Shown: positions 10,910 through 22,285 of the stretch, piece after piece
Position numbering within the stretch: the stretch's first letter is position 1
Layout: every line of letters begins with the position of its first letter
NCBI GenBank assembly: GCA_022592435.1
Contig: JABYQS010000162.1
Coordinates: forward strand, 1 to 64,000
Direction of reading: 5' to 3'
DNA: 64,000 bases
From: Cerioporus squamosus
Taxonomy: Eukaryota; Basidiomycota; Agaricomycetes; Polyporales; Polyporaceae
Notes under the pieces: generated by a model
Seen by the model: only the letters and a program-made list of their open reading frames with translations
What the model was told of the DNA's origin: nothing
Database searches by the model: none
Translations under genes and position numbers: made by a program

Positions 10910-12509
10910 ATGAACTTCCAACAACCACGCCGCTCGAATTCGCTCTCACAGCGCTTTAGGAAGCTGTCGGACACGGTCAAGTGAGTACAATGCTCTTCGT
11001 GCAGCGGTGTACGAGGACTTACCTATCGAAACACGGCCACTCAGGAATACGGCCATGAACGCCCTAGCACATGCGAGGCGAGCGTCGGACGTGAGCAACC
11101 CGGGGCCGTCCACATACCGCGGGTACCGCAGCGTGTCGAAGGACGACATCCGGTATGTGAAGCCGGTCGACGACTGGAAGCGATACACATACACGTCGCG
11201 GTCCACGGATGACATCGCGGCGATGCAGCGGAACGCGGAGCCACACCCAATCCTACGTCCTCGGCCGACAGTCGAGCCTACGCATCCGAAGTCGCGGTCG
11301 CGCACACTCATGATGCAGTATGGGCCGGGACCCAGCAGGCCACGACCGACACCCTCGGGCCCGCTGCCTCCCCTGCCTAGAGAGGCCAGTGGCTCGCGCG
11401 ACCACCTGAAGAAGAAGAAGGAGCGTGCCGTCCCCGTCCCGCTTCCGGACCTGAAGCAGGAGGCGAACGTATTGGGGGGCGGATACCAGTTTCCTCCTCG
11501 TTCGAGTCCAAGGCACGAGTCGATGTTCACACCCTTCGCCGCACCGAGCTCGCCGGCCACGTCAATGTCGGCGGCCTATCCCGACTCGCCAACCCTTGGA
11601 GTATCGCACTCCTTCGGAGGGATCTCCGCGTCTGGTCCGGCAGCTTCGTCGCGTGCGCCGCGACCGTCGCCTCTGGGAATATCTGCGCGGTCGCCGACAG
11701 AGGGAAGGGAGTCGGTGTACTGCTCCACAGGCACTCCGACAGTGCGGCGCCAGGGAGCGATCAAGCGGACGTCGTCCTCCGGAGAGGCAAACCTTCCCCT
11801 GCCAGTCCAACACGCACGACACCGTTTCGACCGCCAAGAGGAGACTGTAACCACCCCGCGGCACACCAGCATGCGACCCTTAACGGCGCCTGCCTCACAC
11901 GAACGTGAACGACCTGTCCCGACACTACACCGCGTCACGCAGCGCCTTCCGCCGCCACCTCCCTTCAGGCCATCCGAGCTCCCTCGCGATCCCAAGGGCA
12001 AGCTTCCGGAAGTGAAGCCCAAGGCGCGTCACGTGCCTCGCGACGTCGAGGAGACGCGGTCGCAGACGGACTCGCTCGTCGGGACGGAAACTCCGCGCTC
12101 GTCGCTCATGCTCATCCCACCCGCGCCCGTCGCAACGACGTCCATGGTCGCGAAGGTGCAAGGGACGATGTCGATGCGGATGAGGGAGTCCGCGGGCGCG
12201 CGGCCAGTGCAGGTGTCCGCGGGAGGGGGTCCTGCCCTGCACCGGGCGAAGTCGTTGAAGGCGGATGTCCAGATGGAGGTGGCGTCACAGCGCTCACTGC
12301 TTGACAGTCCTGAGGGGGCGGTGCTCGAGATGAAGGGCGGCCGGAAGGGGAACGCGGACCTGAACGCGGAGAGGAGGGCAGGAGTGGCGGCATGGGTCGA
12401 CTCGATTGCGGGACCGACTGGCATGCGGGCTGCGGCCGCGCCCCGCTCACCCAATGCACCGGTGACGGGAACGCGACCGCTGAATATCCGGAAGAAGAAT
12501 GGAGTGTAG
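10910..12509 (+). CDS. Disordered Pro/Ser/Arg-rich protein
   Basis: Unrecognised protein of about 510 residues. Exon 1 (10910-10980) encodes MNFQQPRRSNSLSQRFRKL; a 65-nt intron (GTGAGT...CACTCAG) joins it in frame to NTAMNALAHARRASD. A long single exon follows. The composition is rich in Pro, Ser, Arg and Thr, with proline stretches such as LPPPPPFRPSELP, a lysine run, and a basic C-terminus (NIRKKNGV). No signal peptide, membrane segment or known domain is visible, so it is probably largely disordered with short binding motifs. The clean splice, the TATA box and the long open frame support a real gene. A signalling or cytoskeletal scaffold role is only a guess. Confidence 0.65.
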
Positions 12510-13369
12510 GTGAACGGGAAGTGAGCAGCGAGCGAGCGACGAGTTTCTGAGAGTACGCGAACTTTGGAAACCGGAGAGATGGGGATTGGGGTATGTCTTT
12601 GCGCGTCCTTTATACGCCTCCTATTGCCGCGCGTGGAGTGCATCGTCTTTGTTTTTCGGGTCGGGTTCTCGTTGCGTTGTCCCCGCGTGGTGACATTGTA
12701 TCTTTGTGCTTATCTTTGTTTCGCCTTGTACTACTACGTCGTCCCTCATCATCACCACGTCTGGATATGTCAAGTATTGTAATCATATAATAGGAATGAC
12801 TCCGCTCTGTACTTACGATAGACTTGCCCAATCATGGTTCTTATGGCCTCTCATTGAAACGTGGTCGGGCCAGCGAGTAACGAGGACTCGGCAGATGGAA
12901 TCACTTCCTGCGCACACGGTACAGTTAGCGGCAACAAAGGAGAATTGTACGGCCGGAGAACAACACGAAGAGCGCACAGGCTATTCCCCATGTACAAGTG
13001 GGCTTCGAGTATCATTCCGTTCGACTTATTGAACGGCGGTAATGTCAGCAGCTTTAGCACAGCGAGCACGAGGAAGACAGAAGTCCTTCAAGAGATCAAT
13101 GTAACTCGTATACTGACTGACAGGCGACGTACTTGTAAACTCATATCAGCGGCGGCATATATGCTGCGTAGATGCTATAACGGACACACACGTCGGAGAC
13201 AGATATGTCTAGAAATTGTCGGCCACGACTATGCCATATAACTGGGGAGTATACGCCGCCATTAGATGTGCTACATGAGAAGCCCGCGTGAATACGAGTA
13301 ACATGATTCGAACAAAACCACGCACCAAGTAATAGTTGTGCGACAGGAGGGCCCCTGCGAGACACGAGC
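12510..13369. other. Intergenic region
   Basis: About 860 nt between convergent genes. It holds T-rich 3' flank sequence (12,700-12,800) and several short overlapping frames without protein-like features. Nothing else seen. Confidence 0.4.
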
Positions 13370-13864
13370 TCACTTCGACTTGCCCTTCGCCTTCCCCTCG
13401 CCCGCACTTGAATGCTTCGCCTCCTCCGTCCCACTCGCCTGATTCATCCACTCCATATCCGCCTTCTCGCCCTCCCCGCCGAGGTCTCCAAACCGCCTGC
13501 TGAACCGACCCAGACGACCAGTGACCTCGTCCTCCTCCTCATCCATGCCGACAAAGCGCGCCGCATTCCACATCGGGTTGTTCGTCGTGTCGCGCGTGAG
13601 CTTGATGACCGAGCGCGGGGACGTCGTGTAGTGGATGATCGTCGAACCGTCCACGCGCACGAGCCGCTGCGGAAATACGGGCACCACGGGGTTTGGTAGC
13701 TTCTTTGGCCGCCGTTTCCAGACATGTGTGCGACCGTACGGCGACGAGGAGACGGAGCGGGTCTGAATTTGGTGGCACGAAACGGTGACGGAGCTTTTGG
13801 CGGGGGCAAGTGCTCTAGCGCATGCCGCGCGCGAGGTGCCGGGGAGCATGGAGAGAAAGCTCAT
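13370..13864 (-). CDS. MRPL36: Mitochondrial large-subunit ribosomal protein bL31m
   Basis: Component of the mitochondrial 54S large ribosomal subunit (bL31m; yeast Mrpl36). A single exon of 164 codons. The N-terminus is rich in Ser, Ala and Arg and lacks acidic residues, as expected for a mitochondrial import signal. The core GRTHVWKRRPKKLPNPVVP followed by RVDGSTIIHYTTSPRSVIKL and NNPMWN matches the fungal bL31m signature (DGS... and NNPxWNP in yeast). The later GRLGRFSRRFGDL also parallels the yeast protein. The tail is Lys-rich. Intact and of usual length. Confidence 0.88.
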   Translation of the reverse strand: MSFLSMLPGTSRAACARALAPAKSSVTVSCHQIQTRSVSSSPYGRTHVWKRRPKKLPNPVVPVFPQRLVRVDGSTIIHYTTSPRSVIKLTRDTTNNPMWNAARFVGMDEEEDEVTGRLGRFSRRFGDLGGEGEKADMEWMNQASGTEEAKHSSAGEGKAKGKSK

Positions 13865-14035
13865 GGTTGCTTGTCGGGGTCGCGCTCGTCGCCTCCGACG
13901 ACGTCGAGGTCCAGGTCAGAGTTGGGTCAGAGTCTTTGTTCTACATGGGCGCTAGACCGGATTCAATTCCCGCGCTCTGAGACGCCCGTGTGTTTCCCTC
14001 GAACCACCAAGGACCTCCACGACGAGGTGCGAACC

Positions 14036-16612
14036 ATGCCCATGAGTGCGGCGAAATGTGCAGCAGGACCGGCTGCTGCTCCTGCACCTGGTAATCGGCG
14101 CAAGCAGCAGCGACTCACTGACATGGGATACGCTTTCTCGAGCAGCTCCTCCACAGACGGAACGGCAATATTGGCAAACCACCATGATGTCGCGAAGCCC
14201 AGTTTGTTGCTGTCCATGCCATTGGACATGTTCTTCGAGGCATGTTACACAGTTCACATAACACGCTGGAACCAACTCATTTGACGCGTCGGGATCGTCA
14301 GGTTGCGTCGCATCTCAAGCCGGTCGACATTCTCCATCTCTCCCGGGTTTCCAGCCCGTTTCAGAAGATGCTGCTGTCTCGCACGTCTCGCAGAGTCTGG
14401 GCAGCTGCCCGCAGGAATATCGTGCCAGAGATTCCAGCCGGCCCCGACGACCTCAGCGAGCCTCTCTACGCGCGCCTCCTATTTGAACGCGACTGCACTG
14501 TTAGTCACACTTCGAGTTCTCTTGCACACTGTCACCCCTACTGAACTCGGTATCTAGAATTGCGGAGCTGCAGAGGCCGGATATCTTGACTATGCGAACT
14601 ATCACCGATTTTGTGGCACCTGCTGGAGCCAGAGGTGCGTCGTGGTTGTCAACCACAGTGGTTAGTCGCTCACAGGCAGTGCTATCAAACCACACACACA
14701 ATATACCAGTGTCCAGCCGGGTGGGCAGCTTGCATATAACTCTGGCTTCTATTACGACCCCGACTTCAAGAAGCTCATCTATGACCTTCTCCCAGGCGCG
14801 CCAGGTGGGGCGTGCCATCAAGCCTTCGGAGTACAAATGTCCGCGATCTCCGAGAACAAGCAGGCTGAGCACACGTCCTACCACTATGCCGACTTTGCCG
14901 CGGTCGCTGAGGAGTATCGCCAAGTATGCGCGGGAGAGACGACCATGTCGATGAAGGACTTCGTCGTGAAACACAAGAAGCGCACTCAGGCACGCCTGCT
15001 TGTGAGTGTCTCACATTCCTACGTTGCCTGCCGCACGCTGGTTGGGTCTGATGCTGTGGACTCAGTTCCAGACGGAGATTTTGATGGTTGAACTGGACCG
15101 GAGACAAGCGCGAGCGGTGTTCGAGGACCATATGACCGACAGAAAGCGGGCGTAAGTGCCTCGTACCTAGTCTCTCAGTCTGCTCGCTCATAACATAGTA
15201 TCTAGTATCGCAGAGAAGCTGCGCGAGCTGGATTACGAGCCGGAAGACTACCCGGCCATGGATCCGGACTTCCACTGGTTGCTCGAACAACGGGCTGCAC
15301 TCACTCCCCGCAGTAGGTCCCTCCCTATCTCTTGCCCTTCTCATCCTCATCGCTCCTTACTCACCCTCGCTGACAGTCTGGAGCAACATCAAGCCCAAGC
15401 TCCTCGACATGCTGCAGGCCGAGCGCACGCGCCGCGCAGACGAGGCATTCCAAACCAAGTGGTTCATGCGCATGCAGGAGCTTCAACCGATGTACGAGGA
15501 CTTCGTGCAAGTTATCAAGGCTCGGGACTCAGAGGACGTGTGGGCTCGCACGATGCCCACCTTCGGAGCGGCAGTGAAGTTGCCCAGCATGCGTGCTTTG
15601 CTCGCGTCTACCAGCCCGTCAGAACACCTCGTTCAAAGCGACTTTACGGCTATTAAATCGGCCCTCATCCGAGACGTGCGAGCGGCCATGGTGAAGATTC
15701 AACACCACTGCGCGAATGTGCTGCGGGAAGCGGCCAGCGGCGCACCGGTCGCAAACACTTCCACCACCGGCACGCACAAAGGTAAGAGCGCCGTCAGGGA
15801 CACGAGCAAGAACAAGGGCAAAGGCAAGGCACGCGAGGCCAGCGAGGAGGCCGTGCAGCCTGATATCTACATCGAGGACCTTTTCGCCGACGACCCTGCC
15901 GCCGCCGACCGCGCCCTCCTCGAACGACCCACGTCCCTCTTCGAATGCGCGCACCCAAAGTGTCAACACGCGGAACTGAGCGGTACCTCCGAAACGGGCG
16001 GGATGACCTTCTTGGGGGTGCTCGAGCACGACGCCATGTTCCATTTGTCTCCCTCCTGGGACACCATTCCCGTGCGCCCAGCAGCGGAGGCTACGCGGGC
16101 GCTCATGCCACGTCTGCTCGACTCGCTCGGTATGCCTCAGGGCACGACATTGTCGGCTCTACACGAACGACTGAGCAACGAGTCGCCCGAGGGGTGCAGT
16201 TGCGGTGCGCGATTCGATCCGCCTCAGCTTGCGATGCCGTGGGACTCGGGCGAGAGCTTCGGCCTCACGAACTTGGTACGTCCTTCTCCCTGTGCTGTAT
16301 CTGGCGTCTCCGCGACCATGGAATCCTGACTGGGCCATTGCGAACGTAGCTTCAGCATATCTCCGGGCAGTGGCCTGCGGATTCTGCTGCTGGGTACAAG
16401 TGCGTTCCAGCCCTTCTCCCATGTCACTCCGCACCTGACCGTCGAGTATGACTTTCAACAGTGTGTACAACAGTGCGCACAACCAGAACACGGCGCATAG
16501 CATCACCCTCGAGCCAAACCCCGCCTACCCACAAGGCGGCCCAGTGCAGGTCCCCGGGGCGTTCGACCCATACCTCTCCAGTGCCTCTCACCGTACGCAT
16601 CCAGCGGTATGA
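14036..16612 (+). CDS. F-box protein A
   Basis: Probable substrate-recognition subunit of an SCF ubiquitin ligase. The N-terminal F-box reads LLSMPLDMFFE / VASHLKPVDILHLSRVS, followed by the usual VWAAARRN and a Cys-containing NCGAAEAG...RFCGTCW segment, a common Agaricomycete arrangement. A long helical region, a Lys/Gly linker (KNKGKGKAREAS) and a Cys/His pair region (CAHPKCQH, CSCGARF) follow. About nine exons join in frame. The F-box is split by a 62-nt intron with a GC donor (14240-14301); other introns are GT-AG. The 3' end is uncertain: a stop occurs at 16610-16612, but protein-like sequence continues in another frame to 16821, so an unrecognised splice or a small indel is possible. 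It is a paralogue of the gene at 23486-25822. Confidence 0.72.
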
Positions 16613-16662
16613 ACCCGCTCGGGATCATGCGCATGGTGCAAATTTCGAACACGCAGACGCTA

Positions 16663-16691
16663 GGCGCGCCGAGCGGAAAGCTCGGCGCGCC
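16663..16691. repeat. Perfect 12-bp GC-rich inverted repeat
   Basis: GGCGCGCCGAGC (16663-16674), loop GGAAA, then the exact reverse complement (16680-16691). It would form a very stable hairpin just after F-box A. Confidence 0.85.
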
Positions 16692-16821
16692 TGGGGTGCC
16701 GGTGGGGCCCACGCATCCGTTCGTGCAGATGCAGCTGCATGCGATGGCGGGCATGCTAAACCAACCTGGTGCGCTTGCTGGGTCGGTCCGGGCGATGTTG
16801 CGTAGCAGGAAACGCCGGTAG

Positions 16822-17135
16822 ACGCTACAACGTCCAAGTTCCATGGGCTCAGGTTCCATTTGTCCGCTTGACGGGTGTATGTATGTCAGAAGCCGTATAA
16901 CGACGGCAAGGAAGGACAGATACCTTTTGCCGAAGATAGGCTGCCTCCGAACGGCCGTTGACCGTACGGACTTACAATCTTGTGTAATACTAGTGCTTTT
17001 CTCTTGTACCTCCTACATGTCACATTCCACAATGGTTGTTTCTTGTTGGACCTGGTCCAGGTGGCGAGATATCTTACAGCATCTACGCTACAAAATTCCT
17101 GTTTTACTGCGTACTGTAGTACACTACGCGAGAAC
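16822..17135. other. Convergent spacer
   Basis: About 310 nt between the F-box A 3' end and the 3' end of the membrane-protein gene. AT-richer DNA with no gene seen. Confidence 0.4.
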
Positions 17136-18759
17136 CTACTGTACCACCACACTGAGTGAATTCAACTTGGCGGCAACCTCCACACCGCGGACAAATTCGG
17201 CTTCGTCCCCTCCGCGTCCGTCCGCGTCCGATACCGCTGCCTTCACGGACGTCGCCTCGCGCTCGACGTCCGTGTCCGTGTACCCGGTCGTAGAGACACC
17301 CCCGCGGGAGCTGTACATGGTCTTGAAGTGGATCGTCGAAAGCTCGCCGCGTCCGCTCGCGCGCTCTGTGGACGTGGCTCGCGAGGTGCCGAGATCCTCG
17401 ACGGTGAACCCGAGTGCTGAGATGATGATGATCATCGTCGGTACGATGCCCTACGTGCGCGTCATGTGAGCAGTTGTACCGGACAGGGTTTGGGATGGCA
17501 GATCGCAGGGAGGAGACTCACGGTGAGCTGCGCGATGGGGTCGTAGACGATGTAGAACGCGTTGCTGTTCGAGAAGTAGAGCACGATCTCGATGAGGACC
17601 GCCGCGCTGTAGATCATCGCGGACTCGATGATGAGCATGAACACCTGCATGTAGCGGAAGGAATGCCCGGCGAGCACGTGCCCGCTGAGGCCGCGGGTGA
17701 GGAACCTGGGAGTGACGGTGAGCCCTCACCCGCGGGACGGGAGACATTTCGAGGACGTACCATAACCGAACTGCAATGAGGGCGGTCACAACGGCATTTG
17801 TTGCGAATGAGAGGCTGAAGAGGGAGCCGTTCCACCGTGCTAGCGACTGCTCAGACTTCAGGACCTGGTCGTCTCATCATGGGAGGGAGCTGGACGTACC
17901 GTAGCGAAAGCACTATGTGTCGTCTTTGCGGTCGCAAAGATGTAGGCCTGTCCAAAGCCGCAAACTGCAAGGTGCAGATAATCAGCATGCTACGTCCACC
18001 TCGGATTCTCATGTCAGTAGGCCCCTGCATGCAAAGTTGTCTGTAACGTCGGTGGAGGGAGACATGCTAGACTATGAGTCCTGCACTCAATGAGCTTACC
18101 CAAGTACGCGATGATTCGGAAACGCCGTTTTCACGGTCATACCTCGATTGACTCCGAAACATATAGGCTCAAGGGGCCACTCGACGCGAGAATTGCTGTA
18201 GTATGGGTCACACTCACTAGCAGACGCGACAATCAAAAGCGCGGGTAGGACACATATCTGCCAGTTCATCGCCCACACGTAGTAGCACCTCCAGACCTAT
18301 GCCGCACCTATGAACGACTGTCGCAAACCCTCCGAGGAATCAGGATTTGGCTCACCACTATGCCATCGCCGAGGATGGAGTTGATCGTGTGGATGACGAC
18401 CTTCGCGACATTCGGTGGCTGGGAGACGTCGGAGAAGAACGCCTCCGGTCCTCCGGGGTCATCGCGGTGGTCGATGAAGCCCCAAACGAGACGAGCGAAG
18501 CCGAGCGAGACGTGCACGGTCGAGAAGCAGAACATGAGCACGGCGACCCAAAAGATGATGGGGGTGACTCTGCGGTGGGCGCGGCGGAAGCGGGTTATGT
18601 AGATGTAGGACCCGAAGAGACACGCATTGACACCTGCAAATACGGGTGAGCGAGCTGTCTTTTGTGTGGTTGATACCGAGAAGACTCGCCGTAGAAGAGG
18701 GTCTCGAGCCAGATGGCGACGAGGTACGCCCGGTCGAGGGCTATCTGACCTGCCGCCAT
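17136..18759 (-). CDS. Seven-helix membrane protein (basidiomycete DUF6534-like)
   Basis: Integral membrane protein with seven predicted helices, resembling the large basidiomycete-specific family of receptor-like proteins (DUF6533/DUF6534 type). In order: ETLFYGVNACLFGSYIYI, the VTPIIFWVAVLMFCF helix, VVIHTINSILGDGIV with WRCYYVWAMN, ICVLPALLIVASA, LFSLSFATNAVVTALIAV, YMQVFMLIIESAMIYSAAV, and IVPTMIIIISALGF. The tail is soluble with Ser/Thr and acidic residues. Exons are separated by short introns except one of 253 nt (17965-18217). Intron 1 (18634-18689) has a GC donor, required to keep frame. Start is the Met at 18757-18759. Ligand and role are unknown. Confidence 0.78.
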
Positions 18760-19076
18760 GGGGTCAGGGAGACGGGAGACAACACACGGGAGAGGAGGTG
18801 AGTCGCGAGTGCATATAATATAATTGCGCGGGGCTCGGTCTCCGGCTTGGACTGGCTCGTGCCTGCACTCAATGTACGGCTTCGATTGGCTCACAGGAGA
18901 ACGACGATCGGCGACATCCTCCTGAGAACTTTCTCCGCGAAGCTTCCCATCAGGGCCTTCTCCGCACGCGTCCGTCACGCCGTGACCAGGCGCGTTCGTC
19001 ACGCGTCGCGTCCCACGCCTGCTCCGCCTCCTGCCTCCTCACCCGCGTCCGAATCCCACCTTGTACCGCCTCCGCC

Positions 19077-21173
19077 ATGGCGTCCATGCTCGACAAGCTG
19101 CTCGCCGCCGACATCTCTGATCCTACCGACTTCCCCGACGCTGCAACTGCGCCCGGTCTCCGCGCCTTTGACGACGCTGTTCGCTGCACGATATGTCGCG
19201 AGTTCTACGACGCGCCAGTCACCCTCACCTGCGGTCATTGCTTCTGCTCAGCGGTGAGTGAGTACTGTGATGCCATTGTGCGCATGCATGTTCTGATGAC
19301 GCGTACACGCTAGTGTATCCGCTCGGCCCTTCCTGAACAACAAACATGTCCAGCATGTCGCAAGACTGCCTCGGAAGTGCACATACGCAAGGACGTGGCA
19401 ATGGAGACCGCAGTCCAGGCTTGGAAGAACGCCAGGTGCGCACTCCAGATATACTATCGTATGCACCCCCTCGAACCCCCTCCCAAGACCACTCATCCTG
19501 CGACTTGCCTGCGAAGAGGCAGCACGGAAAGCACAACCCGTCCAACCATCGCACCCACGCCATGACTCTGCGCATTCCGAGCGCTCAGGCAACAAGCGCA
19601 GAAGACTCGACTCTCCTAACACCGGATCCGAGGACGAGGTCATCGTAGTACCATCCAGCCCTGCGCCCTCCGGCTCATTCGTCTCGGATGCTCTCCCAGG
19701 TGCGTTGTCTTCTCATCTCATCGCAGCGTCCGGCGCTGGCTTTCGTCTTGGCTTGCGGGCTCGTTGAACGCTACATTGCGAGTTCATGCCGCCGTCCATG
19801 ATGGTCGCGTCCTCTCGAAGGTACTGTTGCACGCAGTGTTCCCAAGTGCACTCCATGTGGCTAGTCTGCATACCTCTACTGCATGCCCTCTTGTGGCATG
19901 CGATCGACGGAACAGCTGCTGCATTCTGAAGTGGCATCCGTACGTTGGTATTGCATCAACTCGGAGAGTTGAATTTGACCGGGGTCTGACAAACCCGGGT
20001 AAGGTGCAGGTCCAACCCCCAAGGCCGCGGGCCAAGGTCCTTCAGTGAAACCCTCGCGTACTGGCGAGTGTTGGCGCCTCTATAGGGTCAGATCTAGAAT
20101 CAGACCCGGGGCAAGGTCAACGGGGTCAAGGAGTCGCAGTTGGACCCACCCATCTCTGCCACCGAGCCCGCAGTCTCGCTTTATATCTCTATACATCGGT
20201 GGCAGGCGCTGACCAGTCTCCCATCAGACACCGTGCTCTGCCCAGTATGCCAGAAGCAGGTGCCCTCACAGAAGATCAACGCGCACCTTGACAGCAACTG
20301 CAAACGACACCTCGCCGAAGGGGGCACGAGCGGGCCCACAGCCGAATCGTCCAAGAGCACGCAGAAGCAGCGCTGGAACCAGCTCTTCTCGGCTGGGGGC
20401 GGCAGCAGCAGCTCGGGACCCTCGGCGAAGGGCAAGGACAAGGACAAGGAGCGAGGCAAGGGCAAGGCGCGGTGGGTGATCTTCCATCACGCAGTTCCTC
20501 TCGTCGCGGCTGAGATTGAGGCGACTTCTGGCTGCGCAGCGCGACCCCAGATGCAGATGACGAACCGGAGCACCTCCCGAAAGTGGCGTACGACATCCAC
20601 CCGCAAAAGCGCATCGCCGAGATGCTCGCGGATTGGGACCTCCCGACACACGGAGACAAGACTGCCCTCGCAAAGCGACACAAAAAGTGCGTGTTCCTGC
20701 CTTCCCGCCCCGACCGTGGCGTCTGACTCCCGGCGACGTTTTGAGGTGGATCGTGCTATACAACGCGAATGTCGATCGCGCGTCCGCACACCGCCGCACG
20801 CTCGATCAGCTCCGGGCCGACCTGCGTAAGGCCGAGGAGGCGGAGCATAAAACGCGCAAGGAGATCGTGGACGACCCTGTCGCGTACCAGGTGCGTCCTT
20901 GCCCGCTGTGCTTCCGCTCACTAGGTGGCTCACGTGTGCGTGTTCTGTGCCGCTTGCGCGATGCAGAAAGCGAACAAGGCGGCGTTCGCGAAGCTTACGG
21001 AGGCCGCGAGGCCGAAGAAGGGCGCGCCTCCGACAGCGCCACCGTCGGCGCAAGGGCATGAGGACGGAAGTGATGCCATGGATGGCACGAAGCCCGAAGC
21101 TCTCGACGACAAGCCCGCTGAAGGTACTCCGGCGACGGCGGCAGACGATGTGATAGACATCGACGAAAGCTGA
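19077..21173 (+). CDS. RAD18: RAD18-type E3 ubiquitin ligase
   Basis: Postreplication-repair E3 that, with the E2 Rad6, mono-ubiquitinates PCNA at stalled forks. An N-terminal C3HC4 RING is present (CTIC, CGHCFCSACI, CPAC) at roughly residues 37-80. A Rad18-type UBZ zinc finger follows (CPVCQKQVPSQKINAHLDSNC). The SAP DNA-binding helix pair (QKRIAEMLADWDLP) and the helical Rad6-binding region (WIVLYNANVDRASAHRRTL) complete the order RING-UBZ-SAP expected of Rad18. The acidic tail ends DDVIDIDES. Exon 1 is 19077-19253. Introns are short except the third, 528 nt (19700-20227), which separates the linker from the UBZ finger. No lesion seen. Expected to act in the nucleus. Confidence 0.92.
19700..20227 (+). 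other. Unusually long RAD18 intron
   Basis: GT at 19700 and AG at 20227 join GSFVSDALP to DTVLCPVCQ in phase. At 528 nt it is nearly ten times the usual intron here. Within it, GGGTC and GACCC arms flank an AGATCT-containing centre (about 20,085-20,107), and related GGGTCTGA sequence occurs near 19,981. It may hold a small insertion. Confidence 0.6.
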
Positions 21174-21352
21174 GCGCGCATGGTCTTGGTATACGCAGCA
21201 TTAGATATGTATCATCTAGCATCTTGGTTTCTTGTCCTCTTGGGTTGGAATACAACACACCATTATCTGTACTGGTACCCTCGGCTCTCCGCCGGCCTTT
21301 GTCGGCCCTGCATCCTACATGATCCCATCGCCCTCCATGTCTTCGACGGTGT

Positions 21353-22171
21353 TTAACACTGGCCCACGGGAATTGGGATGGCAGGAACGGAGTTGGCGAG
21401 GAAGAGGACCGAGAACGCGTTCGGGTCCAAGGAATCCTCGTATCCGCCCACGTCGTGCTGCACGCAGCCGATGAAGATGTTCTGGCACTCTGCCCTCGTA
21501 CCCGTGAACTGAACCGCGCTAGTATGTAGAAGGGGCAGCAAGTACGCACGTCGCTTCCCTCGCAAATTTGCCAAGGGTAGACTGCACTCACGAGCAGGGG
21601 TCGCAGTTGCACGCGCGGAACTCGGCGGAGCCCTATGTACAGACGAGGACGATCAGTACCCGAGCCCGAGCCCGAGCGGCACGACAAGTGGTCATGATCG
21701 AGTATTGTACGCACCAGATGCCAATAATGACACTCGCAAGACTGGGCGTTGGGCGGCGCGGCGACAACGACCGGGTCCGCGATCGCCGTGCCAAAGCACA
21801 GGCTCTGCGCGTCCTCGAACCCAGGCGCGATCGCCGAGGAGGCGCACACGAGCGTCGGGGTCGCGGTTGCCGCTGGGACTAGTGGCTCCGGGATCGTACG
21901 GCTCGGCGGAGGGCCGATAGACATCAAGCAGGTGTGTTGCTGGAGCTCGGGCGAATTCACGAGGAGGGGGATATCGTCGCACATGATGTTGGTGGATAGG
22001 TCTGTGTCTGAGTCGGTCGTTGGGGAAGGAGCGACCCTGAATACGTTCATGACACGGGGTTGCTGGGGCAGTGCCCTCAGGCTCGACGCGGTGACCTGCA
22101 GAAACGTTCCCATTCATATTGTCAGCATGCACCAATGACAGACGGGCGCTACTAACCACAGTCACCGCCAT
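21353..22171 (-). CDS. Cysteine-rich probable secreted protein
   Basis: Unrecognised protein of about 200 residues from four exons. The spliced N-terminus is short and hydrophobic (MAVTVVTASSLRAL); it may be a minimal signal peptide, or the true start may be elsewhere. About ten Cys occur, with a cluster in the C-terminal half: CECHYWH, then after an intron ACNCDPC, AECQNIFIGC and a terminal GQC. The middle is Pro/Ala-rich. The ordered Cys pattern and clean GT-AG introns argue for a real disulfide-bonded extracellular protein, perhaps effector-like or wall-associated. A TATA box lies 108 nt upstream. RAD18 ends convergently only 180 nt away. Confidence 0.6.
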
Positions 22172-22278
22172 CAGCGACAGGACGGCTGCGAGCTTGAGCG
22201 TATCGTGTCTGAGATTGGCTCCTGGGAGGTGCTAGGCGAGTCTCTTCGAGGCTGCGTCCCTCAGCCGGGTCGCTCCAA

Positions 22279-22285
22279 CATTTAT
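22279..22285 (-). promoter_or_regulatory. TATA box of Cys-rich protein gene
   Basis: TATAAAT on the minus strand about 108 nt upstream of the ATG at 22171. Confidence 0.5.

Noticed and set aside
14046..14261. An extra intron at 14,092-14,148 in F-box A
   Set aside because: GT and AG signals exist, but removing it would take the F-box out of frame.
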